Of a stretch of DNA of 64,000 nt, positions 46,168 to 56,276 are shown one piece after another. The notes beneath the pieces are model-generated. The model was given only the letters and a program-made list of their open reading frames with translations, ran no database searches and had not been told where the DNA came from. The position numbers were made by a program, and so were the translations under genes. The stretch comes from Alphaproteobacteria bacterium (GTDB lineage: Bacteria > Pseudomonadota > Alphaproteobacteria > Rhodobacterales > Rhodobacteraceae). Location of the stretch: assembly GCA_030425145.1 (NCBI GenBank), contig JAUHVK010000012.1, positions 56,437 through 120,436 of the forward strand, read 5' to 3'. Each line of letters begins with the position of its first letter. Position 1 is the first letter of the stretch.

Positions 46168-48825
46168 TCATCTCACCGAAAACGCGGTGAGAACTTGTCC
46201 GAAGACCAAAGGCACAAAGCTCATCCCGGCTGCAACCGCAAGGCCCACGAGCGTCGGCGGCGGGAGATCGAGCACACGTGAAAGGGCGGGGATCCAGACT
46301 GCGCCCGCGATCAGGAGAAGGCAAAGCGCGATGGCGAGCCAGACAAAGATATTGCGCGTGATTTCGTTCAGGAAAAGCCCGTCATTGGGTTTGCGCACGT
46401 TGAAGACGTTCCAAAGCTGGGCCAGTGCAATCGTTAGAAATGCGACTGTGATGGCCTCGCCCTGACCAAGCATGAGGTGGAACTGGGCAATAGAATAGGC
46501 TGCGAGAGTTGAACAAGCGATCACCAGACCAAGAGCCGAAATCCTGACCCATGTCTTCCGATCCACAATCGGTTCGTTGGCATCGCGCGGTGGTTCCTGC
46601 ATGACCGAGGCGTTGCCCTGACCCAAGCCAAGCGCGAAGGCCGGAAACACATCCGTCACGAGATTGAGAAACAGGATCTGCAATGGCAGCAAGGGTGCCG
46701 CCATCCCCAACCCCAATGCAAACGCGACAACCAGAACCTCACTCACGTTACAGGACATAAGATAGACGACGAATTTCCGGATATTTGCAAAGATGATGCG
46801 GCCTTGCATGACTGCATCCGCAATCGTGTCGAAGGCATCGTCCAGCAGGATGATATCTGACGCCTCGCGCGCGACCTGCGTTCCGCGTTCGCCCATTGCG
46901 ATGCCGATATCAGCTTTCTTAAGGGCGGGTGCGTCGTTCACGCCGTCACCCGTCATCGCTATGATCCGGCCCTGCCTTTGGTGAAATGCGACGAGGTCCA
47001 GTTTGTTAGCCGGGGCAAAGCGAGCAAAGACCCGCGCGGTGTTGAGGCGATCTGACAGGGCAGGGTCCAAGTGTTCAGAGTCGAAATCCTGCAGAAGCTG
47101 ACCTTCCACCACGTCAGGATCAGCCTCGACGATCCCAGCCTCTACGGCGATGGCGGCTGCGGTTTCCGCATGATCCCCGGTGATCATCACGACGTCGATC
47201 CCTGCACCTCGACAAGCGGCGATGGCTGCTGGAACCTCATCCCGAAGTGGGTCGGCAAGACAAACGAGACCAATCCATTCGAGGTTTTCGAACGGGTCGG
47301 TGCACGGTGCGTCACCGCAGCGTTTTGCCAGCCCCAAGCATCGCAGACCTCGCGCCGTTTCGGTCTGGGTTTTGGCCAACCACTGAGCCCTCGCCTCATT
47401 ATCCATCGCGATCGAACCGGATGGCGTGAGAATTGACGCACAGTGCGCGATCACGGCCTCCGGTGCACCTTTGACGAGCCTGACACTGCCGTCATTATTC
47501 GGGTGATCGGTGGCCATCATGAGCCGATCCGGATCAAACGGGTAGGTGTTCGCCGCTTCGCCGACGTCACAATCCGCCATCGCATCGAACCCTGCGATCT
47601 GTGCGGCGCGCAGAAGGGCAACCTCCATCGGGTCTGCCGAAGTCGCCGCAACGCCCTCCACCCCCGGAGGAATTGAATTGCAGAGCGACCCCACGCAAAG
47701 CGCCCATTTCAGCGACACGTCGTCCAGTCGGCCAGGCGCTTCCATGCCGGAGGTCTCAACCGATCCCTCGGGCAGGACGTAGCGCTCGACCTCCATGCGA
47801 TTTTCAGTCAACGTTCCCGTCTTGTCGGTCAGGATCATTGTGGTCGATCCCAGCGTTTCTACAGACGAGAGCCGGTTCACCAGCGCATTGCGCCGCGCCA
47901 TGCGCAACATTCCCCGGGCAAGGCAGAGCGTCGCAACGATCGGTAAGCCTTCGGGGATAGCGGCCACGGCAAGCGCCACACCGGTCTGGATCATGTCGGC
48001 AAGAGGCTGTTGCCTCATCACCCCGAGTGACACCGTTAGAATAACGAGCAGCAAGGTGAGGCCGATCAGCCGATGTCCCAGTTGGTCGAGGCGCTTTTCA
48101 AGGGGGGTTGCGTCGTCGACCACGCTTTCGATCATCTGAGCGATCTGACCGATTTCGGTATTCATTCCGGTGGCGACGACCACGGCCACTGCCGTGCCTT
48201 GCGTCACAGCCGTGCCTTTGTAGGCCATCGACGTCCGATCGTTCAGGACGGTGCCTTGCGCGACCGCTTTTTCGTTCTTGAGAACCGGAACGGATTCCCC
48301 GGTGAGTGTGGATTCATCACAATGTAGGTTCACGGATGAGACCAGCCGAAGATCGGCTGACACAAGGTCGCCGACCTCCAAGAGCACGATGTCACCAGGA
48401 ACAAGTTCCTGGATCGGTACATCCAAGACCTTTCCCGACCGACGCACATGCGCAACGACTTCGGCAATCGCGTAGAGTGCTTCCATGGACCGCGCGGCCC
48501 GTAGTTCGGTGACAAAGCCTATGGTCGCGTTGATGAGCAGCACGAGAAGGACGGCGATCGCCTCGACGTAATCGCCAAGCACCAACGACAACACAACCGC
48601 AGCAGCGAGAAGCCAGACAACGATGCTGTTGAACTGATGAACGAGGATGCCGAACAGGCTTTTTGTCTTCGTACGTCCCAGCAGGTTCGGGCCGTATCGG
48701 GCCAGCCGCTCGGCCGCTTGGACCTCGCTAAGTCCTTGCTCTGGAACGACCCCCAACTTGGCCGCGACATCGGTCGCGGACAGCGCGAAGGCGTTGCTCA
48801 CATGTGTTTCGATCAGATCACTCAC
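46168..48825 (-). CDS. P-type cation-transporting ATPase (P2A/SERCA-like)
   Basis: 'DKTGTLTENRMEVERY', 'VAAIPEGLPIVATLCLARGMLRMARRNALVNRLSSVETLGS', 'MTGDGVNDAPALKKADIGIAMG'. Confidence 0.93.
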   Translation of the reverse strand: MSDLIETHVSNAFALSATDVAAKLGVVPEQGLSEVQAAERLARYGPNLLGRTKTKSLFGILVHQFNSIVVWLLAAAVVLSLVLGDYVEAIAVLLVLLINATIGFVTELRAARSMEALYAIAEVVAHVRRSGKVLDVPIQELVPGDIVLLEVGDLVSADLRLVSSVNLHCDESTLTGESVPVLKNEKAVAQGTVLNDRTSMAYKGTAVTQGTAVAVVVATGMNTEIGQIAQMIESVVDDATPLEKRLDQLGHRLIGLTLLLVILTVSLGVMRQQPLADMIQTGVALAVAAIPEGLPIVATLCLARGMLRMARRNALVNRLSSVETLGSTTMILTDKTGTLTENRMEVERYVLPEGSVETSGMEAPGRLDDVSLKWALCVGSLCNSIPPGVEGVAATSADPMEVALLRAAQIAGFDAMADCDVGEAANTYPFDPDRLMMATDHPNNDGSVRLVKGAPEAVIAHCASILTPSGSIAMDNEARAQWLAKTQTETARGLRCLGLAKRCGDAPCTDPFENLEWIGLVCLADPLRDEVPAAIAACRGAGIDVVMITGDHAETAAAIAVEAGIVEADPDVVEGQLLQDFDSEHLDPALSDRLNTARVFARFAPANKLDLVAFHQRQGRIIAMTGDGVNDAPALKKADIGIAMGERGTQVAREASDIILLDDAFDTIADAVMQGRIIFANIRKFVVYLMSCNVSEVLVVAFALGLGMAAPLLPLQILFLNLVTDVFPAFALGLGQGNASVMQEPPRDANEPIVDRKTWVRISALGLVIACSTLAAYSIAQFHLMLGQGEAITVAFLTIALAQLWNVFNVRKPNDGLFLNEITRNIFVWLAIALCLLLIAGAVWIPALSRVLDLPPPTLVGLAVAAGMSFVPLVFGQVLTAFSVR

Positions 48826-48834
48826 ACCACGACA

Positions 48835-51222
48835 TTATCGTGCGCGTTCCGCATCCGCGACGTGGGATTTTACCTTCTGAAAGCTGTCCGGGGTTACCGA
48901 AATGGAATCTATCCCGAACTCCACCAGAGTTCGAGCAAACTCTGGGTAGTTCGAAGGAGCTTGACCGCAAAGACCGACCTTGGTTCCAGCGCCATGTGCC
49001 TTCTCAATGACGGTCCGGATCATCCACTGAACGGCGGCATGACGTTCGTCAAAGAGCGGCGCAAGCCGGTCGCTGTCCCGGTCTATGCCAAGGGTCAGTT
49101 GGGTGAGATCATTCGAACCTATTGAAAACCCGTCGAACCGTTCGGCGAATGCCTCGGCAAGAATGACGTTCGACGGCACTTCGCACATCACGTAAACCTG
49201 CAATCCGTTCTCCCCGCGCACAAGTCCTTCCTCGGCCATGACAGCCAGAACACGGTCTGCTTCTTCAGGGGTCCGGCAGAACGGAACCATTACCAGAACA
49301 TTGTCGAACCCGGCTTGTTCACGCAGCCGGTGAATCGCTCGGCATTCCAGTCGGAATCCATCGACATAGGCCGGGTCATAGTACCGCGATGCGCCGCGCC
49401 ACCCGATCATCGGGTTTGACTCCTCAAGTTCGAACTGCCGCCCACCCAAAAGGTCGGCGTACTCGTTCGTCTTGAAGTCGCTCAAGCGAAGGATCATCGG
49501 GTTAGGATAAGCGACGGCGGCAATCCGTGACAGACCCAGTGCCAACTGATCGACGAAGTATTCTGCCTTGTCTTCGTACCCTCTGGTCAGGGCCTCGATG
49601 TCCTGCCGAATTTCGGCATCCTGGATCTTGTCGAAGTGTAGCAGCGCCATCGGATGTACGCGGATAGTATTTGAGATGACGAACTCCATACGCGCCAGAC
49701 CTACGCCATCCATTGGAAGCCGCCACCAGCGCGCCGCAATCGCCGGATTGGCGAGGTTCAGCATGACCTTGGTTTTCGTGGCAGGAATCGCGTCGAGCTT
49801 CACATCTTCGATCGTGAACTCTGCGTATCCCTCGTAGACCTGACCTTCATCACCTTCGGCACAAGATACGGTCACTTCCTGTTGGTCATGCAGGACATGA
49901 GTTGCATCACCACAGCCGACGATGGCGGGCACGCCCAATTCGCGGCTGACAATCGCAGCATGGCTGGTTCTGCCGCCGTGATCGGTGATAATCGCCGAGG
50001 CCCTTTTCATCACCGGCACCCAATCGGGGTCCGTCGTCGATGTGACGAGGATCGAGCCGTCCACAAAGTCGTCAATGTCTTTGACATCCTCGATCAGACA
50101 GACCCGGCCAGTCGCCACTTGTTCGCCCACGGACAGACCAGTGGTCACGACAGGGCCATGGGTTCCAATAGTGAAACGCCTCAACATTCCTGCAGCGACC
50201 CGCGACTGCACCGTCTCGGGACGCGCCTGCACGATATAAAGTCGGCCGGTTTCGCCGTCTTTGGCCCATTCCATGTCCATCGGCTGACCGTAATGCTCTT
50301 CGATGGTCGCCGCCTGACGTGCCAGATCAAGCACCTCGTCATCGGATAGAACGAACTTGCCGCGTTCGGCTTTCGAAGTGGGTACGTTGCGTACAGGCTC
50401 TGGAGCGCCCTTGCCAGCATAGATCATCTTGATCTCTTTCGCCCCAAGCTTCTTCTCGATGATCGGCTTGACCCCTGCTCTGGTAAGGAAGGGTTTGTAA
50501 ACTTGGAATTCGTCCGGAGTCACAGCACCCTGAACGACGTTTTCACCCAGCCCCCATGCGGCGCTGATCAGGATGATCTTGTCGAAACCGGTTTCCGTGT
50601 CGATCGAAAACATGACGCCCGATCCGCCGATATCCGATCGCACCATCTGCTGGACCCCGACAGAAAGCGCGACATCCAGGTGATTGAACCCGCGCAGCTT
50701 GCGATAGGTGATCGCGCGATCCGTGAAAAGAGAAGCATAACACTTGCGACATGCCGCCAGAAGATCGTCCTCGCCCGATACGTTCAGGTAGGTCTCCTGC
50801 TGTCCGGCAAAACTGGCATCAGGGAGATCCTCGGCCGTGGCGCTGGACCGGACAGCTACGGACACATTCGGCACGCCCGCCCTTTCGGACAGGTCACGAT
50901 ATGCGCTCCGGATCGCAGCCTCGGTCGATGCGGGCCAATCACCCGTGACGATCGTGTCCCGGATGTTTTGGCCTGCGTCATGCAGGCTGATCTTTCCGGC
51001 GTCGTAATCCGCGAGATAGGCCGCGATTGCTTTGTTAAGGCCATTTGCCTCAAGAAACATCCGAAATGCGTCGGATGTGGTTGCGAACCCCGGCGGGACC
51101 TGAATGCCCCTGGCACCAAGTTCCTGCACCATCTCGCCCAGCGATGAATTCTTGCCACCGACCAGAGCGACGTCCTCGCGGCGCAGGTTGTCGAAGGAAA
51201 TAACCTCTGTCTTCGGATTCAT
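48835..51222 (-). CDS. ppsA: phosphoenolpyruvate synthase
   Basis: 'VALVGGKNSSLGEMVQELGARGIQVPPGFATTSDAF', 'DHGGRTSHAAIVSRELGVPAIVGCGDAT', 'GFSIGSNDLTQLTLGIDRDSDRLAPLFDER'; ATG 51222. Confidence 0.95.
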   Translation of the reverse strand: MNPKTEVISFDNLRREDVALVGGKNSSLGEMVQELGARGIQVPPGFATTSDAFRMFLEANGLNKAIAAYLADYDAGKISLHDAGQNIRDTIVTGDWPASTEAAIRSAYRDLSERAGVPNVSVAVRSSATAEDLPDASFAGQQETYLNVSGEDDLLAACRKCYASLFTDRAITYRKLRGFNHLDVALSVGVQQMVRSDIGGSGVMFSIDTETGFDKIILISAAWGLGENVVQGAVTPDEFQVYKPFLTRAGVKPIIEKKLGAKEIKMIYAGKGAPEPVRNVPTSKAERGKFVLSDDEVLDLARQAATIEEHYGQPMDMEWAKDGETGRLYIVQARPETVQSRVAAGMLRRFTIGTHGPVVTTGLSVGEQVATGRVCLIEDVKDIDDFVDGSILVTSTTDPDWVPVMKRASAIITDHGGRTSHAAIVSRELGVPAIVGCGDATHVLHDQQEVTVSCAEGDEGQVYEGYAEFTIEDVKLDAIPATKTKVMLNLANPAIAARWWRLPMDGVGLARMEFVISNTIRVHPMALLHFDKIQDAEIRQDIEALTRGYEDKAEYFVDQLALGLSRIAAVAYPNPMILRLSDFKTNEYADLLGGRQFELEESNPMIGWRGASRYYDPAYVDGFRLECRAIHRLREQAGFDNVLVMVPFCRTPEEADRVLAVMAEEGLVRGENGLQVYVMCEVPSNVILAEAFAERFDGFSIGSNDLTQLTLGIDRDSDRLAPLFDERHAAVQWMIRTVIEKAHGAGTKVGLCGQAPSNYPEFARTLVEFGIDSISVTPDSFQKVKSHVADAERAR

Positions 51223-51278
51223 GGACTCATCCCCTGCCAAAACTTCTACGCAGTTTATCGCGGGGGCGTTACGGAACA

Positions 51279-51292
51279 TTGATCTCTGTCAA
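51279..51292. promoter_or_regulatory. candidate FNR/Dnr-type site TTGATCTCTGTCAA
   Basis: TTGAT-N4-GTCAA, 9/10 to consensus, between divergent ppsA (start 51222) and the 51348 ORF. Confidence 0.6.
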
Positions 51293-51347
51293 CGCTCATC
51301 GTCACTCAACTCTGCATCCTGATACAGAGGCATGGAAGGAGAACGTG

Positions 51348-51698
51348 ATGAACATGGAATTCGCGGCACTGGCGGAAGACGTGGAGGCGGCCCTCGTCTT
51401 GGAGGCTGACTTGGCAGATCGCGTCTTGTCGGCGATCAACGGGCTTGGTGCCAATCTCAACATAACGCGAGCGGATTTGGACTCCACCGACCAAGTATTG
51501 GCTCTGATATACGCCGCACGCCCTGGCTGGAGCGTGTCCATCAAGGGTTCGGCGACGCTGCCGAACGGCCACTGGAGGTGCACTCTCCGCAAGTCGGCCT
51601 CGCGGGACAATGACGAATATCTCGGGATCGGACGCGGGCCGACTCTCCCGCATTCCTTGCTCGCGGCCCTTATTAAGGCTCTTAGTTTCAGCGCATAA
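51348..51698 (+). CDS. hypothetical protein (116 aa)
   Basis: ATG 51348 with AAGGAGAACGTG upstream; upstream of pfkB-like gene. Confidence 0.6.
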   Translation: MNMEFAALAEDVEAALVLEADLADRVLSAINGLGANLNITRADLDSTDQVLALIYAARPGWSVSIKGSATLPNGHWRCTLRKSASRDNDEYLGIGRGPTLPHSLLAALIKALSFSA

Positions 51699-51805
51699 AG
51701 GCAGCAGTGGTTTCGCAGGTGATTTGGAACGGGAAACGCGTGCAAAAACTGTTCGCCGATGTTTCAATCACCTGATGATTTCCAACTTCGCGAATAGGAG
51801 CTGCC

Positions 51806-52750
51806 ATGAACCGCGTGCTGACGATCACCACCAACCCGGCAGTGGATATGTCCACGACGGTCGCTCAGGTGGTCGCGGGCCCCAAGCTCCGTTGTGAGGC
51901 ACCTCGATGGGATGCCGGTGGCGGTGGTGTCAATGTTGCCCGGGCGATCAGAAAGTTGGGCGGTGATGCTCTGGCCCTCGTTGCCGTGGGCGGCGCACTT
52001 GGCGAGAAACTTCTTTCGCTCCTGGCCATTGAAGAGGTCGCCGTTCAAGCTGTGCCTGTCTCTGCTGAAACACGTATCAGTTTCGCTGTCACCGAGGATG
52101 CGTCGAATGATCAGTATCGCTTCGGTGTTCCAGGCAACAAGCTTAGCGCGCAAGACTCCGACCTGCTTTTAAACGAAATCACCGAAGCCGCCCGTGGGCA
52201 CAGTCTCGCCGTCTTCAGTGGCAGTGTCGCACCGGGCCTTCCCGATGATTTCGTCGGACGGATCAAGTCTGCCATTTCTGCGGAGGAGACACGCCTCGTG
52301 GTCGACACTTCGGCCGCAGGATTGACGCATCTGCTTGATCACCCCGAGCGCGTGCACGTCCTGCGCCTTGACCGGGCCGAGGCTGAAGCCGCCGCCGGTC
52401 ACTCACTGAACAGCATTGAGGAGAGCCGACAGTTCGCGAAAACACTGGTCGATAGGGGCGTCGCCGAGATCGTCGTGATGGGGCGCGGGGCCGACGGGTC
52501 TATTCTAGTGTCGGCGGATACACATATCCATGCTTGGGGACCGCCTGTCAAAGTCCGAAGCAAGATTGGCGCTGGCGATACCTTTGTTGGGGCTTTTTCA
52601 CTGGCTCTTTCACGGAACGAGCCTTTGCAGACCGCACTCAAACACGGAGTCGCCGGTGCCGCCGCGACGGTCCAGACCGAAGGTACAGCCCTTTGCGACA
52701 GACAAGAGGCGGACGCCCTCTTTGCGCACTGCCAATGCATCGAGTTCTGA
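51806..52750 (+). CDS. PfkB-family hexose kinase (1-phosphofructokinase / 6-phosphofructokinase II-like)
   Basis: 'TITTNPAVDMSTTV', 'GGGGVNVARAIRKLGGDALALVAVGG', 'KVRSKIGAGDTFVGAFSLAL'. Confidence 0.9.
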   Translation: MNRVLTITTNPAVDMSTTVAQVVAGPKLRCEAPRWDAGGGGVNVARAIRKLGGDALALVAVGGALGEKLLSLLAIEEVAVQAVPVSAETRISFAVTEDASNDQYRFGVPGNKLSAQDSDLLLNEITEAARGHSLAVFSGSVAPGLPDDFVGRIKSAISAEETRLVVDTSAAGLTHLLDHPERVHVLRLDRAEAEAAAGHSLNSIEESRQFAKTLVDRGVAEIVVMGRGADGSILVSADTHIHAWGPPVKVRSKIGAGDTFVGAFSLALSRNEPLQTALKHGVAGAAATVQTEGTALCDRQEADALFAHCQCIEF

Positions 52751-52911
52751 AGAAATGGCTTTATTTTGCAAGGCAGAGCCAGCCGCACTTTCCAGTGAAG
52801 ATTTGAACTGAAGGGAAAGCCGGCATTCGCTGTGCTGCGCACTAACGGAAGCGATACGTGGCAAAGCTACTATAGCGACATGCCAAAAATAGGCCGCTCA
52901 GTCAGCGCGGC

Positions 52912-52941
52912 GGACGGTTCGGACACTTTGCCGAACCGTCC
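52912..52941. terminator. perfect 11-bp hairpin between convergent pfkB-like gene and second dctP
   Basis: GGACGGTTCGG-acactttg-CCGAACCGTCC. Confidence 0.65.
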
Positions 52942-52956
52942 AAATGTAGGTAGTTA

Positions 52957-53940
52957 TTAAAGCGCGTTGATCGCGTCGATCATTCCCTCGGGCCAGGATT
53001 CCGACAGTGGGGAGTTCAGGTACATTTCCTGAGCATGGTCCTGAAAGGCCTTTACGTCAGGGGTGTACACTTTGAGCCCTTCGCCCACGAAGAACTCCAC
53101 CAGCTCCGCCTCTTGGTCAAGGTACTGCTGATCCGACCACTCGGTCGCCTTGTTGGCGGCGGCTTGCAGAGTTTCCTGCTGCTCTGGCGTCAGTTCATCC
53201 CAGACCATCGACGAGACCAGGAGCATACCGAAGCCCACGTTGTGGCCGGTCATCACGATCTGGTCGGTCACTTCGTAGAACTTCATCGCCTTGTCGTTCG
53301 GAAGCGGGTTGTCCTGCCCGTCCACGACGCCGGACTGCAGCGCGGTGTAAAGCTCGGTATAGGGGATCGGCACCGGGTTTGCGCCCAGCGACTTGCCGAG
53401 GAACTGCCAGCTTTCACCGCCCGGCATCCGCAGCTTCACGCCAGCCATGTCTGCGGGCGTTTTGATCTCCTTGTCGCCGCGCAGGTTCACCTGACGGGTT
53501 CCGTAGTAGAAGGTGCCGAGAATCTCGACCTTGAGCTTATCGCGCGCGATCTGCTTGAGCTGCTCGCCGACCTCACTGTTGAAGATTGCCTTAAGATGCG
53601 CCTTGTCGCGGACCACGTAGGCCGCGCCGAGGATGTCGAACTCGGGTGCCTGCTGGGCGAGGTCCGACGGCGGCAGGCCGGCCATCTGGATGTTGCCACG
53701 CTGCAAGCCGACAAGCTCCGTCCCCTGCTTCATCAGCGTTGCGCCGAAATAGGGTTTGAAGTCGAAATCGTCGCCGATTTCCGCGGCGAAGATGTCGGTC
53801 ATCGCCTTGGAACGCGGGACCTCGGCCGCGTTTACGTCCGAAAAGATCAGTTCGATCTTGTCCTGTGCCGCGGCGCTGACCGCCAGCCCGAGGATCGTCG
53901 CCGCCGATAGGGCGGCGGTACGGAGATATGCAAATTTCAT
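52957..53940 (-). CDS. dctP: TRAP transporter substrate-binding protein DctP (second copy in operon)
   Basis: 'FDFKPYFGATLMKQGTELVGLQRGNIQMAGL', 'GVKLRMPGGESWQFLGKSLGANPVPIPYTELYTALQSGVVDGQDNPL'. Confidence 0.92.
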   Translation of the reverse strand: MKFAYLRTAALSAATILGLAVSAAAQDKIELIFSDVNAAEVPRSKAMTDIFAAEIGDDFDFKPYFGATLMKQGTELVGLQRGNIQMAGLPPSDLAQQAPEFDILGAAYVVRDKAHLKAIFNSEVGEQLKQIARDKLKVEILGTFYYGTRQVNLRGDKEIKTPADMAGVKLRMPGGESWQFLGKSLGANPVPIPYTELYTALQSGVVDGQDNPLPNDKAMKFYEVTDQIVMTGHNVGFGMLLVSSMVWDELTPEQQETLQAAANKATEWSDQQYLDQEAELVEFFVGEGLKVYTPDVKAFQDHAQEMYLNSPLSESWPEGMIDAINAL

Positions 53941-53972
53941 GTCGTTCCTCTCATTTCCTTTTCTTGGAGCCT

Positions 53973-54857
53973 TTAGGCGTCAAAGAGACATTCCGGGACA
54001 CCCTGGCCGACGCCGTCTATGGCCAGGACCGACCCAGCCAGCGGCTCTGCGGCGAGCTGGTCGGGCGTGAGGAATTTTGTTGCGCTAGTGATGAAGAGCG
54101 TCCGGAGGTCGGGACCCCCGAAGCAGAGGCAGGTCGGGTTGGTGACCGGCAGTGCGATCTCGCGGTCGATGCGTCCATCCGGGGCATAGCGCACTACTTT
54201 GCCGCCGCCGAAAAACGCCTGCCAAAGACAGCCGTCGGCATCGACGCAGGCACCATCCGGGCGGTCGCCCGTCGCGCTGTAATCAGCAAAGATTTCGCGG
54301 TTCTCCACGCGCTCGCCTGCTGCGTCCAGCGTCAGGCGGTATGTGATGTACCGCCGGGTGTCCGTGAAATACATGTGACGTCCGTCCGGGTCGAAGGCGA
54401 TTCCGTTCGAGACGATAACGTCGTCGAGCATCGTCTTCATCGAACCGTCGGGATCGACTCGGTAGAGGCTGCCGCGCCCATCCTTAAGTCCATTATCCAT
54501 AGAGCCGATCCAGAGACGCCCGCGCGCATCAACCCTTCCGTCGTTGAGGCGCGTGTCGGGCATGGATTCACCCGGCGTCTCGGCGAAAGGTTCGGCCGCT
54601 CCGGTTTCGGGATCGAGCAGCAGGAGCGAGAGGTCCCGGGCGATGAGATGCTTGCCGGATCGGGTCAGCGCCAGACTGCCTAGGTAAACCCCTGGCTGTT
54701 TCAGCGCGCTTGCCTCACCGCTCGCTGGATCGAGCCGCCAGAGCGTTGGGATTTCGATGTCGATCCACCAGAGTACACCCCGCGCGGCATCCCAGACGGG
54801 GGTCTCGCCGAGTTGGGCTTTAGCTTTCTGAACGCATTCAATCGTTGGTTCGCTCAC
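53973..54857 (-). CDS. SMP-30/gluconolactonase/LRE-family protein
   Basis: GTG start; 'GETPVWDAARGVLWWIDIEIPTLWRLDPASGEASAL', 'LNDGRVDARGRLWIGSMDNG', 'FGGPDLRTLFITSA'. Confidence 0.92.
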   Translation of the reverse strand: MSEPTIECVQKAKAQLGETPVWDAARGVLWWIDIEIPTLWRLDPASGEASALKQPGVYLGSLALTRSGKHLIARDLSLLLLDPETGAAEPFAETPGESMPDTRLNDGRVDARGRLWIGSMDNGLKDGRGSLYRVDPDGSMKTMLDDVIVSNGIAFDPDGRHMYFTDTRRYITYRLTLDAAGERVENREIFADYSATGDRPDGACVDADGCLWQAFFGGGKVVRYAPDGRIDREIALPVTNPTCLCFGGPDLRTLFITSATKFLTPDQLAAEPLAGSVLAIDGVGQGVPECLFDA

Positions 54858-54976
54858 ATCGGCCTCTCAGCTTTTCGGCATGTCAGCCGCAGTTCCTCCG
54901 CGATCCCGTCGAACCCAGCAGCCGAAATGTCGGCGCGTTCCCCAGCGATGCAGATAGTGGCGATTGAGGTCTTCAT
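54854..54976 (-). pseudogene. 40-codon remnant resembling the start of a QuiC-type 3-dehydroshikimate dehydratase/TIM-barrel gene
   Basis: MKTSIATICIAGERADISAAGFDGIAEELRLTCRKAERPM*; 'MKTSIAT...AAGFDGI' is like the N-terminus of TIM-barrel 3-dehydroshikimate dehydratases; far too short to be a complete enzyme. Confidence 0.45.
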
Positions 54977-54980
54977 CGGC

Positions 54981-56276
54981 TTAGCCCTTGTAGCCCAGCA
55001 GGCGCGGCAGCCAGAGCACGAAGTCAGGAACAAAGGTGATGATCCCGAGCGCCACAAACAGGGCCAGAAGGAAAGGCAACAGGTCTTGGACGATCTTTCC
55101 CAAGGGGGACTTGGTGATGGACGAAACGATGAATAGCAGCAGCCCATACGGGGGGGTGATCAGCCCCAACATCGCGTTCACCACGCAGATCACCCCGAAG
55201 TGCACGAGGTCGATGCCGAGCGCCTGCGCCGTCGGAATGAAGATCGGCACGATGATCAGCAGGATCGCTCCGGACTCCAGGATGCAGCCCAGCAGGAGGA
55301 AGAGCACATTGATTGCGATCAGGAAGCCGGTCGGCGACAGGTCATACTGACCAAGGAAGGCGGCGAGCGCATCCGGAACGTTCTCGCGAGTGACGACATA
55401 CTGAAAGGTCAACGCGCCGGCGATCAAGATCCCCACCGTCGCGGTGGAGCGGGACGAGGAGAGCAATGTCTCATAGAATTGCCGGCGTGAAACCGAGCGA
55501 TAGAATACCACCGAAATCGCCAGCGCGTAGAAGGCGGCGATGGCCGCGGCTTCTGTTGGGGTCATCACCCCGCCATAGATCCCGCCCAGCAGGATCACCG
55601 GCAACAACAGTGCCGGTATCGCCCGGAAGGTCACGCCCGGCATCGCTTTGAGCGGGACAATCTCGTCCACGTCGAAGTTGCGGCGGTGCGCGATGATGAA
55701 GTTCATGACCATCAGCACGACGCCCATGAGCAGCCCCGGCAGCATCCCGGCGGCAAAGAGGTAACCGACCGACTGGTCTGAGACGAGCGCGTAGAGCACC
55801 ATCGGGATCGACGGAGGGATGATCGGCCCGATCGTGGCCGAGGCGGCGGTGATCGCGGCAGCGTAGGAGGCGGTGTATTTACCGTCCTTCGTCATCATGT
55901 TGATGATGATTTTGCCCATGCCGACCGCGTCTGCGACAGCCGAACCCGACATGCCTGAGAAGATCAGCGAAGAGACAACGTTGACGTGCCCAAGTCCGCC
56001 CTTGAACCGGCCGACAAGCGCTTGGCTGAAACGCAGCAGGCGGTCGGCGAGTGAGCCGATATTCATGATGTCGGCGGCAAGGATGAAGAGTGGGATTGCC
56101 AGCAGTGTGTAGCTATTGAAGAGACCCTGCAGCAGAGTTTCGGCGGCGATCGATGGGTCGAACCCGCGCATTGCAAGGTAGACGGTCGAACCGCAGATCA
56201 TGGCAAGGCCCATCGAGAGTCCGCCGAAGGCGAGGAACGCGATCAGCAGGATCGCGGCGGTGAACGGATCAATCAT
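54981..56276 (-). CDS. dctM: TRAP transporter large permease DctM
   Basis: 'TIGPIIPPSIPMVLYALVSDQSVGYLFAAGMLPGLLMGVVLMVMNFIIAHRR', 'LGLITPPYGLLLFIVSSI'. Confidence 0.93.
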   Translation of the reverse strand: MIDPFTAAILLIAFLAFGGLSMGLAMICGSTVYLAMRGFDPSIAAETLLQGLFNSYTLLAIPLFILAADIMNIGSLADRLLRFSQALVGRFKGGLGHVNVVSSLIFSGMSGSAVADAVGMGKIIINMMTKDGKYTASYAAAITAASATIGPIIPPSIPMVLYALVSDQSVGYLFAAGMLPGLLMGVVLMVMNFIIAHRRNFDVDEIVPLKAMPGVTFRAIPALLLPVILLGGIYGGVMTPTEAAAIAAFYALAISVVFYRSVSRRQFYETLLSSSRSTATVGILIAGALTFQYVVTRENVPDALAAFLGQYDLSPTGFLIAINVLFLLLGCILESGAILLIIVPIFIPTAQALGIDLVHFGVICVVNAMLGLITPPYGLLLFIVSSITKSPLGKIVQDLLPFLLALFVALGIITFVPDFVLWLPRLLGYKG

